A DNA stretch of 64,000 bases. Source: a virus. Location of the stretch: IMG/VR virus record IMGVR_UViG_3300017963_000231, positions 1 to 64,000 of that record, one strand, 5' to 3'. The stretch's first letter is position 1, and every line of letters starts with the position of its first letter. The notes under the pieces were generated by a model. That model ran no database searches. It had not been told where the DNA came from and worked only from the letters and a program-made list of their open reading frames with translations. Position numbers and translations under genes: made by a program. Shown here in pieces: positions 31,206-39,525 of the stretch.

Positions 31206-31726
31206 CGGGTGGCGGTGTAGTCAAGGAAAAGGTTTTCATTGAAAAGGTTTTCATTGTTCACATGATTGGAAATCCTACTGATTTTCATGGGAATAAGACT
31301 AATTTTCTCAATCTTGTGGAACGGGTTAAGAAGATTGATGAGGTTAGAGGGTCTAGTTTTGCAGATATCGTGGAGCATTGCATCAAAGTGAAGCAAAGTC
31401 TTATCGAATCACGGCATGGAGTGCCCATTAATGGAGTTACGGTGGTAATGGCTCCAGGAATGGAGCATTTTGCCATTTCGATTTGTAGTGGGATGGATCA
31501 GTTTAGCAGGAAAGTAGGCCGTCTCTTGGCTTTGAATCGGTTGGCGAATAAATTTGGAGTTCTGACCATGCGACCTAAGAAACGGGTGTATTATGAAGGA
31601 TATCTGATCCTGATGCCTCCGAATAACTTCTTGGCCGATGAGGCTACCAAAAGAATCAAAATTCCCGATATTCGGGAGGAGTTGGCGTGGCTGGGGGTGT
31701 GGGATGGAGAAGAATCAGGCCGTTGA
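31202..31726 (+). CDS. Hypothetical protein, 174 aa
   Basis: ATG 31202 (ATGA overlap). The start region has a perfect 15-bp tandem duplication (AAAAGGTTTTCATTG, 31228-31257) giving EKVFIEKVFI. Helical middle, basic C-terminal third. No family recognised. Confidence 0.65.
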   Translation: MTGGGVVKEKVFIEKVFIVHMIGNPTDFHGNKTNFLNLVERVKKIDEVRGSSFADIVEHCIKVKQSLIESRHGVPINGVTVVMAPGMEHFAISICSGMDQFSRKVGRLLALNRLANKFGVLTMRPKKRVYYEGYLILMPPNNFLADEATKRIKIPDIREELAWLGVWDGEESGR

Positions 31727-31910
31727 GAAGCAGTGTTGTTTTATTTGTGAGAAACCGTCGAATTGTCATTGGAAATGCGATTGGTTTGACGGTTATTTTG
31801 ATTGCAGTGGTAAGGTTCCTTGTGGGTCGTGTCGAAAGTTTAAGCGGTGTGAACCTTTAATTAAGGTTTGTGTTGTAAGTGACGATAATAAGTCAGTTTT
31901 ACCAATTTGA
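31704..31910 (+). CDS. Cys-rich zinc-binding protein, 68 aa
   Basis: ATG 31704 after GGGGGTG. Ten cysteines in clusters (CCFICEKPSNCHWKC, CGSCRKFKRC) suggest two zinc sites. No family recognised. Confidence 0.65.
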   Translation: MEKNQAVEKQCCFICEKPSNCHWKCDWFDGYFDCSGKVPCGSCRKFKRCEPLIKVCVVSDDNKSVLPI

Positions 31911-31927
31911 AAAAGGAGGTCTAAGGA

Positions 31928-32704
31928 ATGAAAGAGGCTAAGGTAGGAATGATCGATCTCGGAAATACCGGGATGGATGTAGGGTCTGAGCTTTATGATA
32001 TTTGGCGGGTGAAGATCAAACTTCGGAATGTGGTTTACGGCGGGGTGCCCAAGGATCCGAAAATAATTCAGAAGTGGATTGATGAGAAGATCAAGAAGGC
32101 CATTAAGGCCGGGCATGACATCACGCCGGAAATCGCGGAGGAAGAGCGGAAAAGGATCATGGAGACTCTGAATCTGGATGAGGACTCTAAGTGGTGCGGG
32201 TTCAAGGATATCTATCAGGGCGAAGAGGTTGGGCCGTATCTGGACGGCTACAATTTCAAGGCGATGATCCGAGAAGGGGCTACTCAAACCGGAGCCATGC
32301 TCCTTCGGTTCTCAAATAACCGGGGACTTCGCCAGCATTATCAGCATGGGATGCATGTCAAGGCAGGGGACGGCAAAAGCGATATTATCAGGTTGGGTAA
32401 GGTGGATGGTCAAGAAGAGTTTGTGGGCCATGTCAAGACTCCTCAAGGCGAAAAATCCATCCTTTCTCGGCATGATTATGTGGGATCGAGGGAACTTGAA
32501 TTCCAGGTTTGGAGCCTCGCGGTAGGTATCCTGGATGATGAATTGTTGGCCACCATCTTGAAGGCTACTCAGGAGATTGGACTTGGGGCTTGCCGGTCCA
32601 GGGAGTTGAGCAAGTTCGATCTTGTGGAGATGGAGCGGATTCAGGTAGGGAAGATCGACCATTTTCTCAAGATGAAGGCCAAGAAAGGGAAAAAAGACGC
32701 ATAA
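31928..32704 (+). CDS. Hypothetical protein, 258 aa
   Basis: ATG 31928 follows AAAGGAGGTC. Alpha/beta with a long charged helix (DPKIIQKWIDEKIKKAIKAG). Near the C-terminus ATQEIGLGACRSRELSKFDL loosely echoes the Gly-rich loop of RAMP-type RNA-binding proteins; I would not call it. Last codons contain the left half of palindrome copy 3. Confidence 0.65.
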   Translation: MKEAKVGMIDLGNTGMDVGSELYDIWRVKIKLRNVVYGGVPKDPKIIQKWIDEKIKKAIKAGHDITPEIAEEERKRIMETLNLDEDSKWCGFKDIYQGEEVGPYLDGYNFKAMIREGATQTGAMLLRFSNNRGLRQHYQHGMHVKAGDGKSDIIRLGKVDGQEEFVGHVKTPQGEKSILSRHDYVGSRELEFQVWSLAVGILDDELLATILKATQEIGLGACRSRELSKFDLVEMERIQVGKIDHFLKMKAKKGKKDA

Positions 32705-32721
32705 TGTGCGGAGATTTTCCC
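32687..32721 (+). repeat. 35-bp palindromic element, copy 3
   Basis: GGGAAA outer arm, CGCAT inner arm, AAT, GTGCGG, then TTTTCCC, 35 bp. Straddles the stop codon of the preceding gene (32702-32704) and is followed by ACAAGGAG and an ATG with only a short frame. Confidence 0.85.
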
Positions 32722-33405
32722 ACAAGGAGTATGGTTTTTTCAGGCGGATGATTTTAACGCTTTCGGGATCATTTTAGCGTGAGGGGATTCATTTCCGATT
32801 TTTGTGGATGATTGGGCTTCTTGTGGGAAGTGGAGGGTCAACTTAGAGTTGACGGGAGTTATCGGCCCCTCCCGGCTGAGAATGACTTTGAAACGGCGGG
32901 GTTTCAGGGTAATTTGATCTTTGACAATTCAGTGGGACAAGTCAGGCTAGATCAGTACAAATCATGGGGACTTATCTACTCTGTGCAATACTACTCAGTT
33001 CAAATCGAGAGGACTTTTCCTTGCGCTACCTATCGGAACGGCAAGACTGATCCAGTCATCTCAACTTATATCAAATCGGAGCGACTTTGCGTTACCAGTC
33101 CACTCAGGTCGTTATGACTCATCGGATCATCTCAACTCGTGTCTAGAGGACCAATCAGCTAGAGGCAAATCGGAACGTATCCATGGGACTAATCTAATCA
33201 AATCTGTTCTGAGAGACTACACTATACAACGCACTACGAAACGGTATGACCACTCATGACGGAGCAAGGCGAAGCTATGCCCAGGGACTTATCTAATCAA
33301 ATCTGTTCTGAGAGACTAGGCACTTCATTACCTATCATTGTGACATATCAATTCGATTCCAGGGGACATATCAAACCGCTACTGATCGATACGGAGGGAC
33401 AAAAT
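32722..33405 (+). other. Gene-free region of about 680 bp with repeats and hairpins
   Basis: No coding frame is convincing. A 35-bp repeat (GGGACTNATCTAATC..., ending GAGAGACTA) occurs at 33185-33219 and 33284-33318 with one mismatch, 99 bp apart; GGGACTTATCTA recurs at 32968. CAAATC-type words recur throughout. Two adjacent hairpins: 32837-32843/32847-32853 (7 bp) and 32853-32858/32869-32874 (6 bp). A weak TTGACA occurs near 32922 with no -10. Could be an RNA, an origin or a recombination site. Confidence 0.6.
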
Positions 33406-33993
33406 ATGAAATTAATGGTTTGCAATAAATGCGGAGATGTGATTTTTCCTCGCGGGGAAGCGGGGATATGGAAGTGGTGTATTTGCGGAAACATTGGAGG
33501 CATGTACGAGGACGGGTTGAAGTTTCTTGTGGCGATTGACGATCCGGATTATGCTCGGGTTGTGGGGATCGATAACAATGTTCTCGTAGGGAACTGTGAC
33601 TTAGGGGAGATATGGAAGCAAAAGCCGGGTGATCCAGCTTCCGGACGTAACCTGAAGGAGATATCCATTACCGAGGCCAGACGGGTTTACGGGTACTCTG
33701 GAGAGGCTTCGGATACTCTTGTGATCGACTTGGCTAAGGTGGTAGGGGTAGTTCCATCTGATTCGAGCCCGTGCTTTTCGGAAATGGTGTTCCATCTTGT
33801 CATGAAGGCTGATCGTATTAATAGGGAGAGGCTCAGAGCTATCTTCCCTATTTATGTTCAAATGGTGGATAGATTCCAGCTTAAAGACGGGGTTATCGCT
33901 CATCCTCAGCATCCGGAGATGGGGTTTTATGAGCCTTGCGGGGATAAGGGCTATCAGTGGCGATATCCTTTAGATACGGAGATAAGCAAGTAA
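33406..33993 (+). CDS. Hypothetical protein with N-terminal zinc ribbon, 195 aa
   Basis: ATG 33406 follows GGAGGG at 33393-33398. CNKCGDVIFP...WCICGN at the start forms a zinc ribbon. Then an alpha/beta region of unknown fold. The frame extends upstream to 33256 but that part lies in repeat DNA. A terminator follows at once. Confidence 0.7.
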   Translation: MKLMVCNKCGDVIFPRGEAGIWKWCICGNIGGMYEDGLKFLVAIDDPDYARVVGIDNNVLVGNCDLGEIWKQKPGDPASGRNLKEISITEARRVYGYSGEASDTLVIDLAKVVGVVPSDSSPCFSEMVFHLVMKADRINRERLRAIFPIYVQMVDRFQLKDGVIAHPQHPEMGFYEPCGDKGYQWRYPLDTEISK

Positions 33994-33997
33994 AAAC

Positions 33998-34024
33998 GGG
34001 GGCTTCGGCCCCCTAAATTTTTTT
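33998..34024 (+). terminator. Rho-independent terminator
   Basis: GGGGGC-TTCG-GCCCCC (33998-34013), a UUCG tetraloop hairpin, then TAAATTTTTTT. Ends the unit before promoter copy 4. Confidence 0.9.
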
Positions 34025-34034
34025 CATTTTTTTC

Positions 34035-34063
34035 TTGACAAACGGTTTTATAGGTGTTATACT
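34035..34063 (+). promoter_or_regulatory. Sigma-70 promoter, conserved class A copy 4
   Basis: TTGACA 34035-34040, spacer with GGTTTTATAGGTG, TATACT 34058-34063. Leader repeats AAGCAAGGCAAGACGTTAAG before AAGGAGGGG. Confidence 0.9.
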
Positions 34064-34130
34064 AGATTTTACAATCGAATAACGGGAAACAAGCAAGGCA
34101 AGACGTTAAGGAAATAAGGAGGGGAGCAAA

Positions 34131-34301
34131 ATGAAAAGCATCAAGGAATTAGAGATAGACATCATCGAGGCGGAAGAGGCCATCGAGATGGAAAATAACC
34201 CTGAAATGATCCAGTTTTGGGAAGAGGAAATCAAAGACACAAAGGCGTTGATCGATGAGATCCAGTGGGCTCTTCACATGGTTCCGGCGGTCACAAAGTA
34301 A
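34131..34301 (+). CDS. Small acidic helical protein, 56 aa
   Basis: ATG 34131 follows AAGGAGGGGAGC. Nearly all helix, Glu/Ile rich. First gene of the AAA/VWA operon. Function unknown. Confidence 0.7.
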   Translation: MKSIKELEIDIIEAEEAIEMENNPEMIQFWEEEIKDTKALIDEIQWALHMVPAVTK

Positions 34302-34315
34302 GGAGGGAAAGTAGG

Positions 34316-35158
34316 ATGGCTGAAGCTAAGGCAAGTGAGAAAAGGTTGGTTCCGGCCCTAATCGATGGGTATGTGGACTTTCCTTGGATGAAAATCCTGG
34401 ATGATGGTATCGAGCATAATGATCGAGTTTTGCTCGTTGGCCATTGCGGGGTTGGAAAGACCAGTTCCGTTGAGCAATTGGCGGCTCGCGGGAATTATGA
34501 GTGCCGTCGGGTCAATCTGAATGGGCAAACTACCATTTCTGATATGGTGGGCCAGTGGATTGCCAAGGACGGTGAGACGGTGTGGGTTGATGGGATCGTT
34601 CCTCAAGCGATGAAGAACGGCCAGTGGCTCATTCTGGATGAGATCGATTTCGCGATGCCGGAGATTCTGGCAGTGCTCCATTCCGTGCTGGAAGATGATG
34701 GATTCCTTGTTCTGGCGGAAAAAGATGCTGAGGTTGTACGGGCTCATAAGGATTTCAGGGTAATTGCTACTGCCAATAGCATTGGGGCCGATGCCGTGGA
34801 TCGGGGCCTTTATCAGGGAACTCAGGTGATGAATGAGGCGTTTCTTGATCGATGGTCTTGTGTACTCAAGATTGGATGGCCCCCGCAAGAGATTGAGGCT
34901 TCCATCCTGGAAAAGCGGGTCAAGGGGCTCCCTACTTCCGTGGCGGTCCTGATTGTCCGGATTGCTACGGACCTTCGAGGGGCTTTGGAGAAAAATGAGA
35001 TCATGACCACGTTTTCTCCTCGAAAGTGCCTCCAGTTGGCGGAAAAGGCCGTGAGGTATGGGGAGGTCATGCGGGCGGCTCAGGTAACAATTTTCAATAA
35101 GCAACCCGATGAGGAACGCAAGGTTTTTGAGGCAGTGTTTCAGCGGTGGTTGGGATAA
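34316..35158 (+). CDS. MoxR/CobS-type AAA ATPase, 280 aa
   Basis: Walker A GHCGVGKTS at 42-50, Walker B LILDEIDFAMPE, a sensor ATANS, and a CobS-like NEAFLDRW arginine-finger region. This is the MoxR/CobS branch of AAA+ remodelling ATPases, which works with a VWA partner; that partner is encoded at 35692. ATG 34316 follows GGAGGG. Similar pairs are known in some phages with no settled function. Confidence 0.8.
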   Translation: MAEAKASEKRLVPALIDGYVDFPWMKILDDGIEHNDRVLLVGHCGVGKTSSVEQLAARGNYECRRVNLNGQTTISDMVGQWIAKDGETVWVDGIVPQAMKNGQWLILDEIDFAMPEILAVLHSVLEDDGFLVLAEKDAEVVRAHKDFRVIATANSIGADAVDRGLYQGTQVMNEAFLDRWSCVLKIGWPPQEIEASILEKRVKGLPTSVAVLIVRIATDLRGALEKNEIMTTFSPRKCLQLAEKAVRYGEVMRAAQVTIFNKQPDEERKVFEAVFQRWLG

Positions 35159-35170
35159 GGAGGGGTGATC

Positions 35171-35620
35171 ATGACTACCAAGGTAATAGAGGATAAAGGT
35201 GTGGCCGTTTTGAGGCAAGGTAAAGAGACTTACAAGGTTCTGATCGATCCAAATAACAATGAGGTCAAAGCGGTCCACATTTCCGGTCCCGGCATGGAAA
35301 AGACCTTCAGTAAAGGTACTCGGAGTGATCTTTATTCGGCTATCAAACTGGCGAAAGACGTGGTGGCTGAGAAGGTTAAGGACGGATGGGTAAGTAAGGA
35401 AACCAATTTTGGTTCCCTTGTGGAAGATGTCTACAATATGGGCCTTGATAACGTATCAAAAGCCTCTAAAAAGAAAGGTAAAAAAGGGAAATACGTTATC
35501 GAGGAAGTGAAAGACAATGTTCCTCCTCCCCCTCCCTCGATCAAGGATCTTTTCAAGATGACTCCAGTGGATATCAGTAAGCTGGCGAAAAGTGAGCTTG
35601 AAAAAGTGGCTCGGAAGTAA
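35171..35620 (+). CDS. Hypothetical protein in the AAA/VWA operon, 149 aa
   Basis: ATG 35171 follows AAGGAGG; GTG 35165 is too close. Beta-rich N-terminal half, a lysine-rich linker (KASKKKGKKGK), a PPPPP segment and a helical end. May be the third component or substrate of the AAA/VWA pair. No family recognised. Confidence 0.65.
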   Translation: MTTKVIEDKGVAVLRQGKETYKVLIDPNNNEVKAVHISGPGMEKTFSKGTRSDLYSAIKLAKDVVAEKVKDGWVSKETNFGSLVEDVYNMGLDNVSKASKKKGKKGKYVIEEVKDNVPPPPPSIKDLFKMTPVDISKLAKSELEKVARK

Positions 35621-35629
35621 GAAAAATTC

Positions 35630-35658
35630 TTGACAAACTATTTTATAGGTGCTATACT
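35630..35658 (+). promoter_or_regulatory. Sigma-70 promoter, conserved class A copy 5
   Basis: TTGACA 35630-35635, spacer with TATTTTATAGGTG, TATACT 35653-35658, then a short leader with TCGTTAAG and AAGGAGGG. Confidence 0.9.
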
Positions 35659-35691
35659 AGGTTTTATCGTTAAGTCAAGGAGGGAAACAAA

Positions 35692-37614
35692 ATGGAATCG
35701 GCCTTAGCAAAAGTAGCGAAAATCATGGCAAGGGAATACGGGTTGAATGTCCGGTTCACCGGGTCCGGGGCTTGCGTTAACCTTAAAACCAAGGAGATGC
35801 AACTTCCGGCCCTGGATGATCCGGTCATTTTTGAGACCATTTCCGGGTATTTGGACCATGAGGTTGCTCATGTAAGGTTTACGGATATCGTTCCGTCAAT
35901 TAAGGATTCTCTGACCATGGATCTTTTCCGGGTGTTGGAGGATGTGAGGGTTGATCGGGATATGGGCAATCTTTACACCGGCTCCCATAAGAATATCGGG
36001 CGGACTCGGAAGGCCGTGTATGAGGCTCTTTTCACGGAAGCCAATGACCTAAATGAGATGTTCTGGATGGATATTCTGGAAATGACTTCGGGCCGGATGG
36101 AGTTCGATGAAATGGGTCCGATGGCTCAGGAAGCCGTTCTCAAAGCCCTTGATCTTTTCATGGGTCTGGATGAGATAAAGACCACGGCTGATTGTGTAAG
36201 CCTTTGCGAGAAGATTGCCAAGCGGTGGAGGGATACCGATGCCAATCCTACTCCTCAGCCGTCTCCTGGAGGCTCTGAGGAGGAGCAAGAGGGGGATAGT
36301 GATGGTTCCTCTGATTCTGGCGGTCAGGGGGATTCTGAGGGCGACTCAAAGGAAGGATCTAAGGGGGGATCAAAGAAAAAAGGCAAGAAGGGCTCGAAAA
36401 AAGAGGGAGAGGAAGATAAGGACGGTGAGGGCAAGAAAAAAGGCAAGGGAAAAAAGAAGGGCGAGGGCAAGAAAAAAGATAAGAAGGGCGATAAAACGGG
36501 AGATGTAGACTCTCCTGATGCGAATAGCAACAAGCATGCTCCGAAGGATGGAGGAACGGAAGCGGCGGGTATCCGGCGGGAGGATGTGGATATCGCCATT
36601 ATTCGGGATTACGATAAACTGGATTTGATCGATCCTGAAAAAGCGTTGGATCACGGGATCAATAAGATCATAAACGCTCAGGTCAAGAAGTGTGCGAATG
36701 ATGTTCATATCCCTTTTACCACGGAATATGATGTGGTTAAAGACGATTCAAAATCCCGGAACACGATAAAAGAGAAAGCCATAAGGGAGGAAGTTAAAAG
36801 TACCGTTGGAGTGTTGATCAGGCGGCTTCAGATGGTTCTTTTGGCTCGGGATCGGGCAAGGGATCGGTTTGAGCTTGATCGGGGTAGGATCGATTCGAGG
36901 AGGCTTCATCAGCTTATCCATAAAACGTCTAATCGAGTGTTTAAGACTCGGGTAGAGGCCGAAACCGAGAGTACCGCCGTTTATCTCTTAGTTGATTGCT
37001 CGGGTTCGATGGGAGGAAAGAAAATTATAGCGGCTCAGAAGGCGGCTTGCGCGTTTTCAGCTTGTCTCGATCAGCTTGGGATTGTGCATGAAGTAGGTAG
37101 TTTTCAGTGTGTCAAGTCTGAGGAGATAAGAAATGCGTTCGAACAATACATTGAGGCTAACGGCATGGATTGTTATGATTCTCCGTTTAATAGGTATTAT
37201 GAAATCCTTTCTCATAGCATTGTAAAGCGATTTGATCAGCCTTTTGCGCAAGGGGCTTTCGCGAATTTAATGGCGGGGTGTAACAATTGTGACGGTGAAT
37301 CCGTGAGGGTAGCGGCTCGTCTTTTGGCTCAGAGGCCGGAAAAACGTAAGATTCTTATGGTGTTTTCGGACGGGATGCCTAGTTGTTATTCGGACCATGA
37401 TTTGCTCCATAAGGATCTTAAAAAGGCCGTGAAGGAAATCATGGATGCCGGGATTGAGACTATTGGGGTCGGGATCAGGACCAGTGCTCCAAAGATGTTT
37501 TATCCTGATTGGATTCTGATCGATGATATAACGACTCTTCCTACGGAAGTGATCAGTCAGCTTGAGAAGTTACTCTTTAATGGGATGATCGGGAAAAAGC
37601 GGAGGGTAGCGTGA
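35692..37614 (+). CDS. CobT-like zincin-VWA protein, 640 aa
   Basis: N-terminal metalloprotease-like motif LDHEVAHVRFTD (HEVAH 56-60) with FRVLEDVRVDRD downstream, where Glu/Asp would complete the zinc site, as in CobT/YehL-type proteins. A highly charged Gly/Lys/Asp/Glu linker spans about 180-290. The C-terminal VWA domain has the MIDAS motif LVDCSGSMGG near 434 and later MVFSDGMPS. Expected partner of the MoxR ATPase at 34316. Catalysis by the HEVAH site is not proven. Confidence 0.8.
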   Translation: MESALAKVAKIMAREYGLNVRFTGSGACVNLKTKEMQLPALDDPVIFETISGYLDHEVAHVRFTDIVPSIKDSLTMDLFRVLEDVRVDRDMGNLYTGSHKNIGRTRKAVYEALFTEANDLNEMFWMDILEMTSGRMEFDEMGPMAQEAVLKALDLFMGLDEIKTTADCVSLCEKIAKRWRDTDANPTPQPSPGGSEEEQEGDSDGSSDSGGQGDSEGDSKEGSKGGSKKKGKKGSKKEGEEDKDGEGKKKGKGKKKGEGKKKDKKGDKTGDVDSPDANSNKHAPKDGGTEAAGIRREDVDIAIIRDYDKLDLIDPEKALDHGINKIINAQVKKCANDVHIPFTTEYDVVKDDSKSRNTIKEKAIREEVKSTVGVLIRRLQMVLLARDRARDRFELDRGRIDSRRLHQLIHKTSNRVFKTRVEAETESTAVYLLVDCSGSMGGKKIIAAQKAACAFSACLDQLGIVHEVGSFQCVKSEEIRNAFEQYIEANGMDCYDSPFNRYYEILSHSIVKRFDQPFAQGAFANLMAGCNNCDGESVRVAARLLAQRPEKRKILMVFSDGMPSCYSDHDLLHKDLKKAVKEIMDAGIETIGVGIRTSAPKMFYPDWILIDDITTLPTEVISQLEKLLFNGMIGKKRRVA

Positions 37615-38162
37615 AAGGAATTGAAGGACATCCTTGGAAGAGGTCTGCTCCTTCAAAGCCTAAAGATGTTGATGACAAAATTGATTTCGGGGCGATGAAG
37701 GGGCGAAGGGTGAGTGATCTTACGGGTAGGGAAGCATGGTATGCTCGGAATGTGATCCTATCTAATCCGGAGCTTGAGCCTGAATGGGGAGATGCCGTCC
37801 GTAGCCACATGGAAGTTATCGGGGTAGATCTTAGATGGCGTGAGGATACTCCCGTTGATGTACCGTTTGAGATTATTGATAAGTATTCTCTTAATTTTCT
37901 CGGGAGGTTCATCCAATATTATCGAAAGACGATTGATAATGGGGATCCTCAAGGATTTGTAACTTTTATTGGGCTGGAGATTTGGCGGGCTTTTGAAAAT
38001 TATCAGTCTTTAAAAAATCCGTTATTTAGTACGTTTAGGGCTAGATGTGAAGGGTTGATTTGGACTCTTCGATATACCGGGGCTATCATTGTACCTTATG
38101 ATGTGGAGGATGGGTTTGCGTTGGGTCCGAATATTGAGGATGAAGAAGCAATTCTATTTTAG
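37611..38162 (+). CDS. Hypothetical protein, 183 aa, GTG start
   Basis: GTG 37611 overlaps the upstream TGA, 4 bases after GGAGGG. Mixed alpha/beta with aromatic-rich middle (FLGRFIQYYRKTI). Probably the last member of the AAA/VWA operon. No family recognised. Confidence 0.65.
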   Translation: MKGIEGHPWKRSAPSKPKDVDDKIDFGAMKGRRVSDLTGREAWYARNVILSNPELEPEWGDAVRSHMEVIGVDLRWREDTPVDVPFEIIDKYSLNFLGRFIQYYRKTIDNGDPQGFVTFIGLEIWRAFENYQSLKNPLFSTFRARCEGLIWTLRYTGAIIVPYDVEDGFALGPNIEDEEAILF

Positions 38163-38408
38163 ATGAAAGGGAAAAAATATAAGGGTTTAACTGAGAAGCA
38201 ATGGCGGACTCTTTTGCATCCAGGGATGCGAACGGGTAAGTTCCATCCTCAAGATTATAAGGAGAAAGCGACGTGCGGGCAATTGACCAAAAAGGGGTTG
38301 ATTGAGTTTCGGGAGTGGAGGGATGGAAATAATTACAAGAGGGATGGATATGCTTTGACGGTGGCCGGGTTAAATATGGTACTGGCTGAACTTATCCCAG
38401 GAAAGTAG
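38163..38408 (+). CDS. Hypothetical basic winged-helix-like protein, 81 aa
   Basis: ATG 38163 abuts the upstream stop. Basic, with LTKKGLIEFREWRDGNNYKRDGYALTVAGL, which looks like the wing of a small winged helix. May bind DNA. A promoter lies just after it. Confidence 0.6.
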   Translation: MKGKKYKGLTEKQWRTLLHPGMRTGKFHPQDYKEKATCGQLTKKGLIEFREWRDGNNYKRDGYALTVAGLNMVLAELIPGK

Positions 38409-38411
38409 AGG

Positions 38412-38441
38412 TTGACAAGCGGTATAAAGGTGTGTCATAAT
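38412..38441 (+). promoter_or_regulatory. Sigma-70 promoter
   Basis: TTGACA 38412-38417, 18-bp spacer, CATAAT 38436-38441. Twenty bases before ATG 38461. Confidence 0.75.
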
Positions 38442-38460
38442 CTTACTGTGAGGATACGCC

Positions 38461-39525
38461 ATGGCGTTTGAGGTCGCGAGGATCAAAGAGAAGGAACGCT
38501 TGAGAATGACCGTCAAGGATCTTGAAGATTCGGTACGGTGTCAGGGGTGCAAGATTTATCCAATTTGCGGGGGTTGGGGAGAGTTCGATGATTCGCGGTG
38601 GTGTACTCAAGAATGTGAGTGGTGCCGGGCTATATGTTGTCGATCTCCCAAGGCAAAAGAATCTATAAAGCAATTAAATGGACTCGGGATTCAAAATGTG
38701 AAGTGGGTTCCATTTGAGGTTGATCTTCCTCCTATTATTCCGCAACTTAATGCCCATTCTTTCGGGGTTTACCATCCAGCTTATGGGATATCAGCTAAAA
38801 AATTGTTCTATCCAACGACCGGGGGTTGGTCTAAGGAGAAGAATCTAAGGAAGCGATTTGGTATTCCTTCAGAGAGTAAGATTGTACTCTCGTTTTCCGT
38901 TAAAGATGTGATTTTAGATACTTGGGCTCATTTTCTTGATGAAGCGTGTGAACGTTTAGCTGAGTATGACATTGATTATGTAACGGCAATGAATTTTTCG
39001 ATATATCGTAATTATCCTCCTCTTGATCGGCTTGTGAGTTTGAGAAGGAGGTTTTATACGATGGAACGTTTGCAGAATCATGGGATTAAGGTGATTCCAA
39101 GTATTGGTTGGGTTAGGGAAATTGATCTGAAGCGACAGGCTAGGTGGTGCCGTGAGAATAAGCCTTCGATGGTTTCTTATAACATGACCATGATTCGAGC
39201 CAGACCGGGAAATTCTGATTGGGAACCGGAGATGGATCAACTTCGCAAATTTCGCGAGTGGTGTGGGTATCCCGTCAAGTTTTTAATGACCGGAGCAAGC
39301 GGACCATCCAGAATTAAGGGACTTGTGACTGATTTGGATGGAGTTATATTTTATGATACCAAGACATATCGATTTGCGGAGTTCCATCGTAAGGTATGGG
39401 ACCTGGATTGGGATAAATCAGTCTCGGTAAAAGATATGTTTTCTCAGAACTTAGAGTATTCTAGTTGGGTTTATGATTTGACTTTGGAGGATAAAGAAGA
39501 TCAACGGAGGGAAGCAAATGGGTGA
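38461..39525 (+). CDS. DUF4417-like protein with Cys-rich N-terminus, 354 aa
   Basis: Residues 27-60 carry eight cysteines (CQGCKIYPIC, CTQECEWCRAICC), able to hold a metal or Fe-S cluster. The C-terminal half has the features of DUF4417 in mobile elements: YVTAMNFSIYRNYPPLDRL, then HGIKVIPSIGWVREIDL and a later SYNMTMIRARP. Biochemical role unknown. ATG 38461 has no clear ribosome site and its promoter is 20 bp away, so initiation may be near-leaderless. Confidence 0.65.
   Translation: MAFEVARIKEKERLRMTVKDLEDSVRCQGCKIYPICGGWGEFDDSRWCTQECEWCRAICCRSPKAKESIKQLNGLGIQNVKWVPFEVDLPPIIPQLNAHSFGVYHPAYGISAKKLFYPTTGGWSKEKNLRKRFGIPSESKIVLSFSVKDVILDTWAHFLDEACERLAEYDIDYVTAMNFSIYRNYPPLDRLVSLRRRFYTMERLQNHGIKVIPSIGWVREIDLKRQARWCRENKPSMVSYNMTMIRARPGNSDWEPEMDQLRKFREWCGYPVKFLMTGASGPSRIKGLVTDLDGVIFYDTKTYRFAEFHRKVWDLDWDKSVSVKDMFSQNLEYSSWVYDLTLEDKEDQRREANG

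Noticed and set aside
31928-32704. RAMP/Cas7-like protein
   Set aside because: Only one loosely Gly-rich loop resembles the fold; no other motif or neighbour supports it.
32812-33117. 101-residue frame in the gene-free region
   Set aside because: No ribosome site, passes through two hairpins and repeat words, ends without relation to the next gene.
33185-33318. CRISPR array
   Set aside because: Only two full 35-bp repeats with a single 64-bp spacer; no cas genes. The Cas4-like nuclease at 27431 is a phage recombination type.
36215-36508. Arg-rich 97-residue frame inside the VWA gene
   Set aside because: Shadow of the Lys/Gly-rich linker codons in another frame; the low complexity explains its length.
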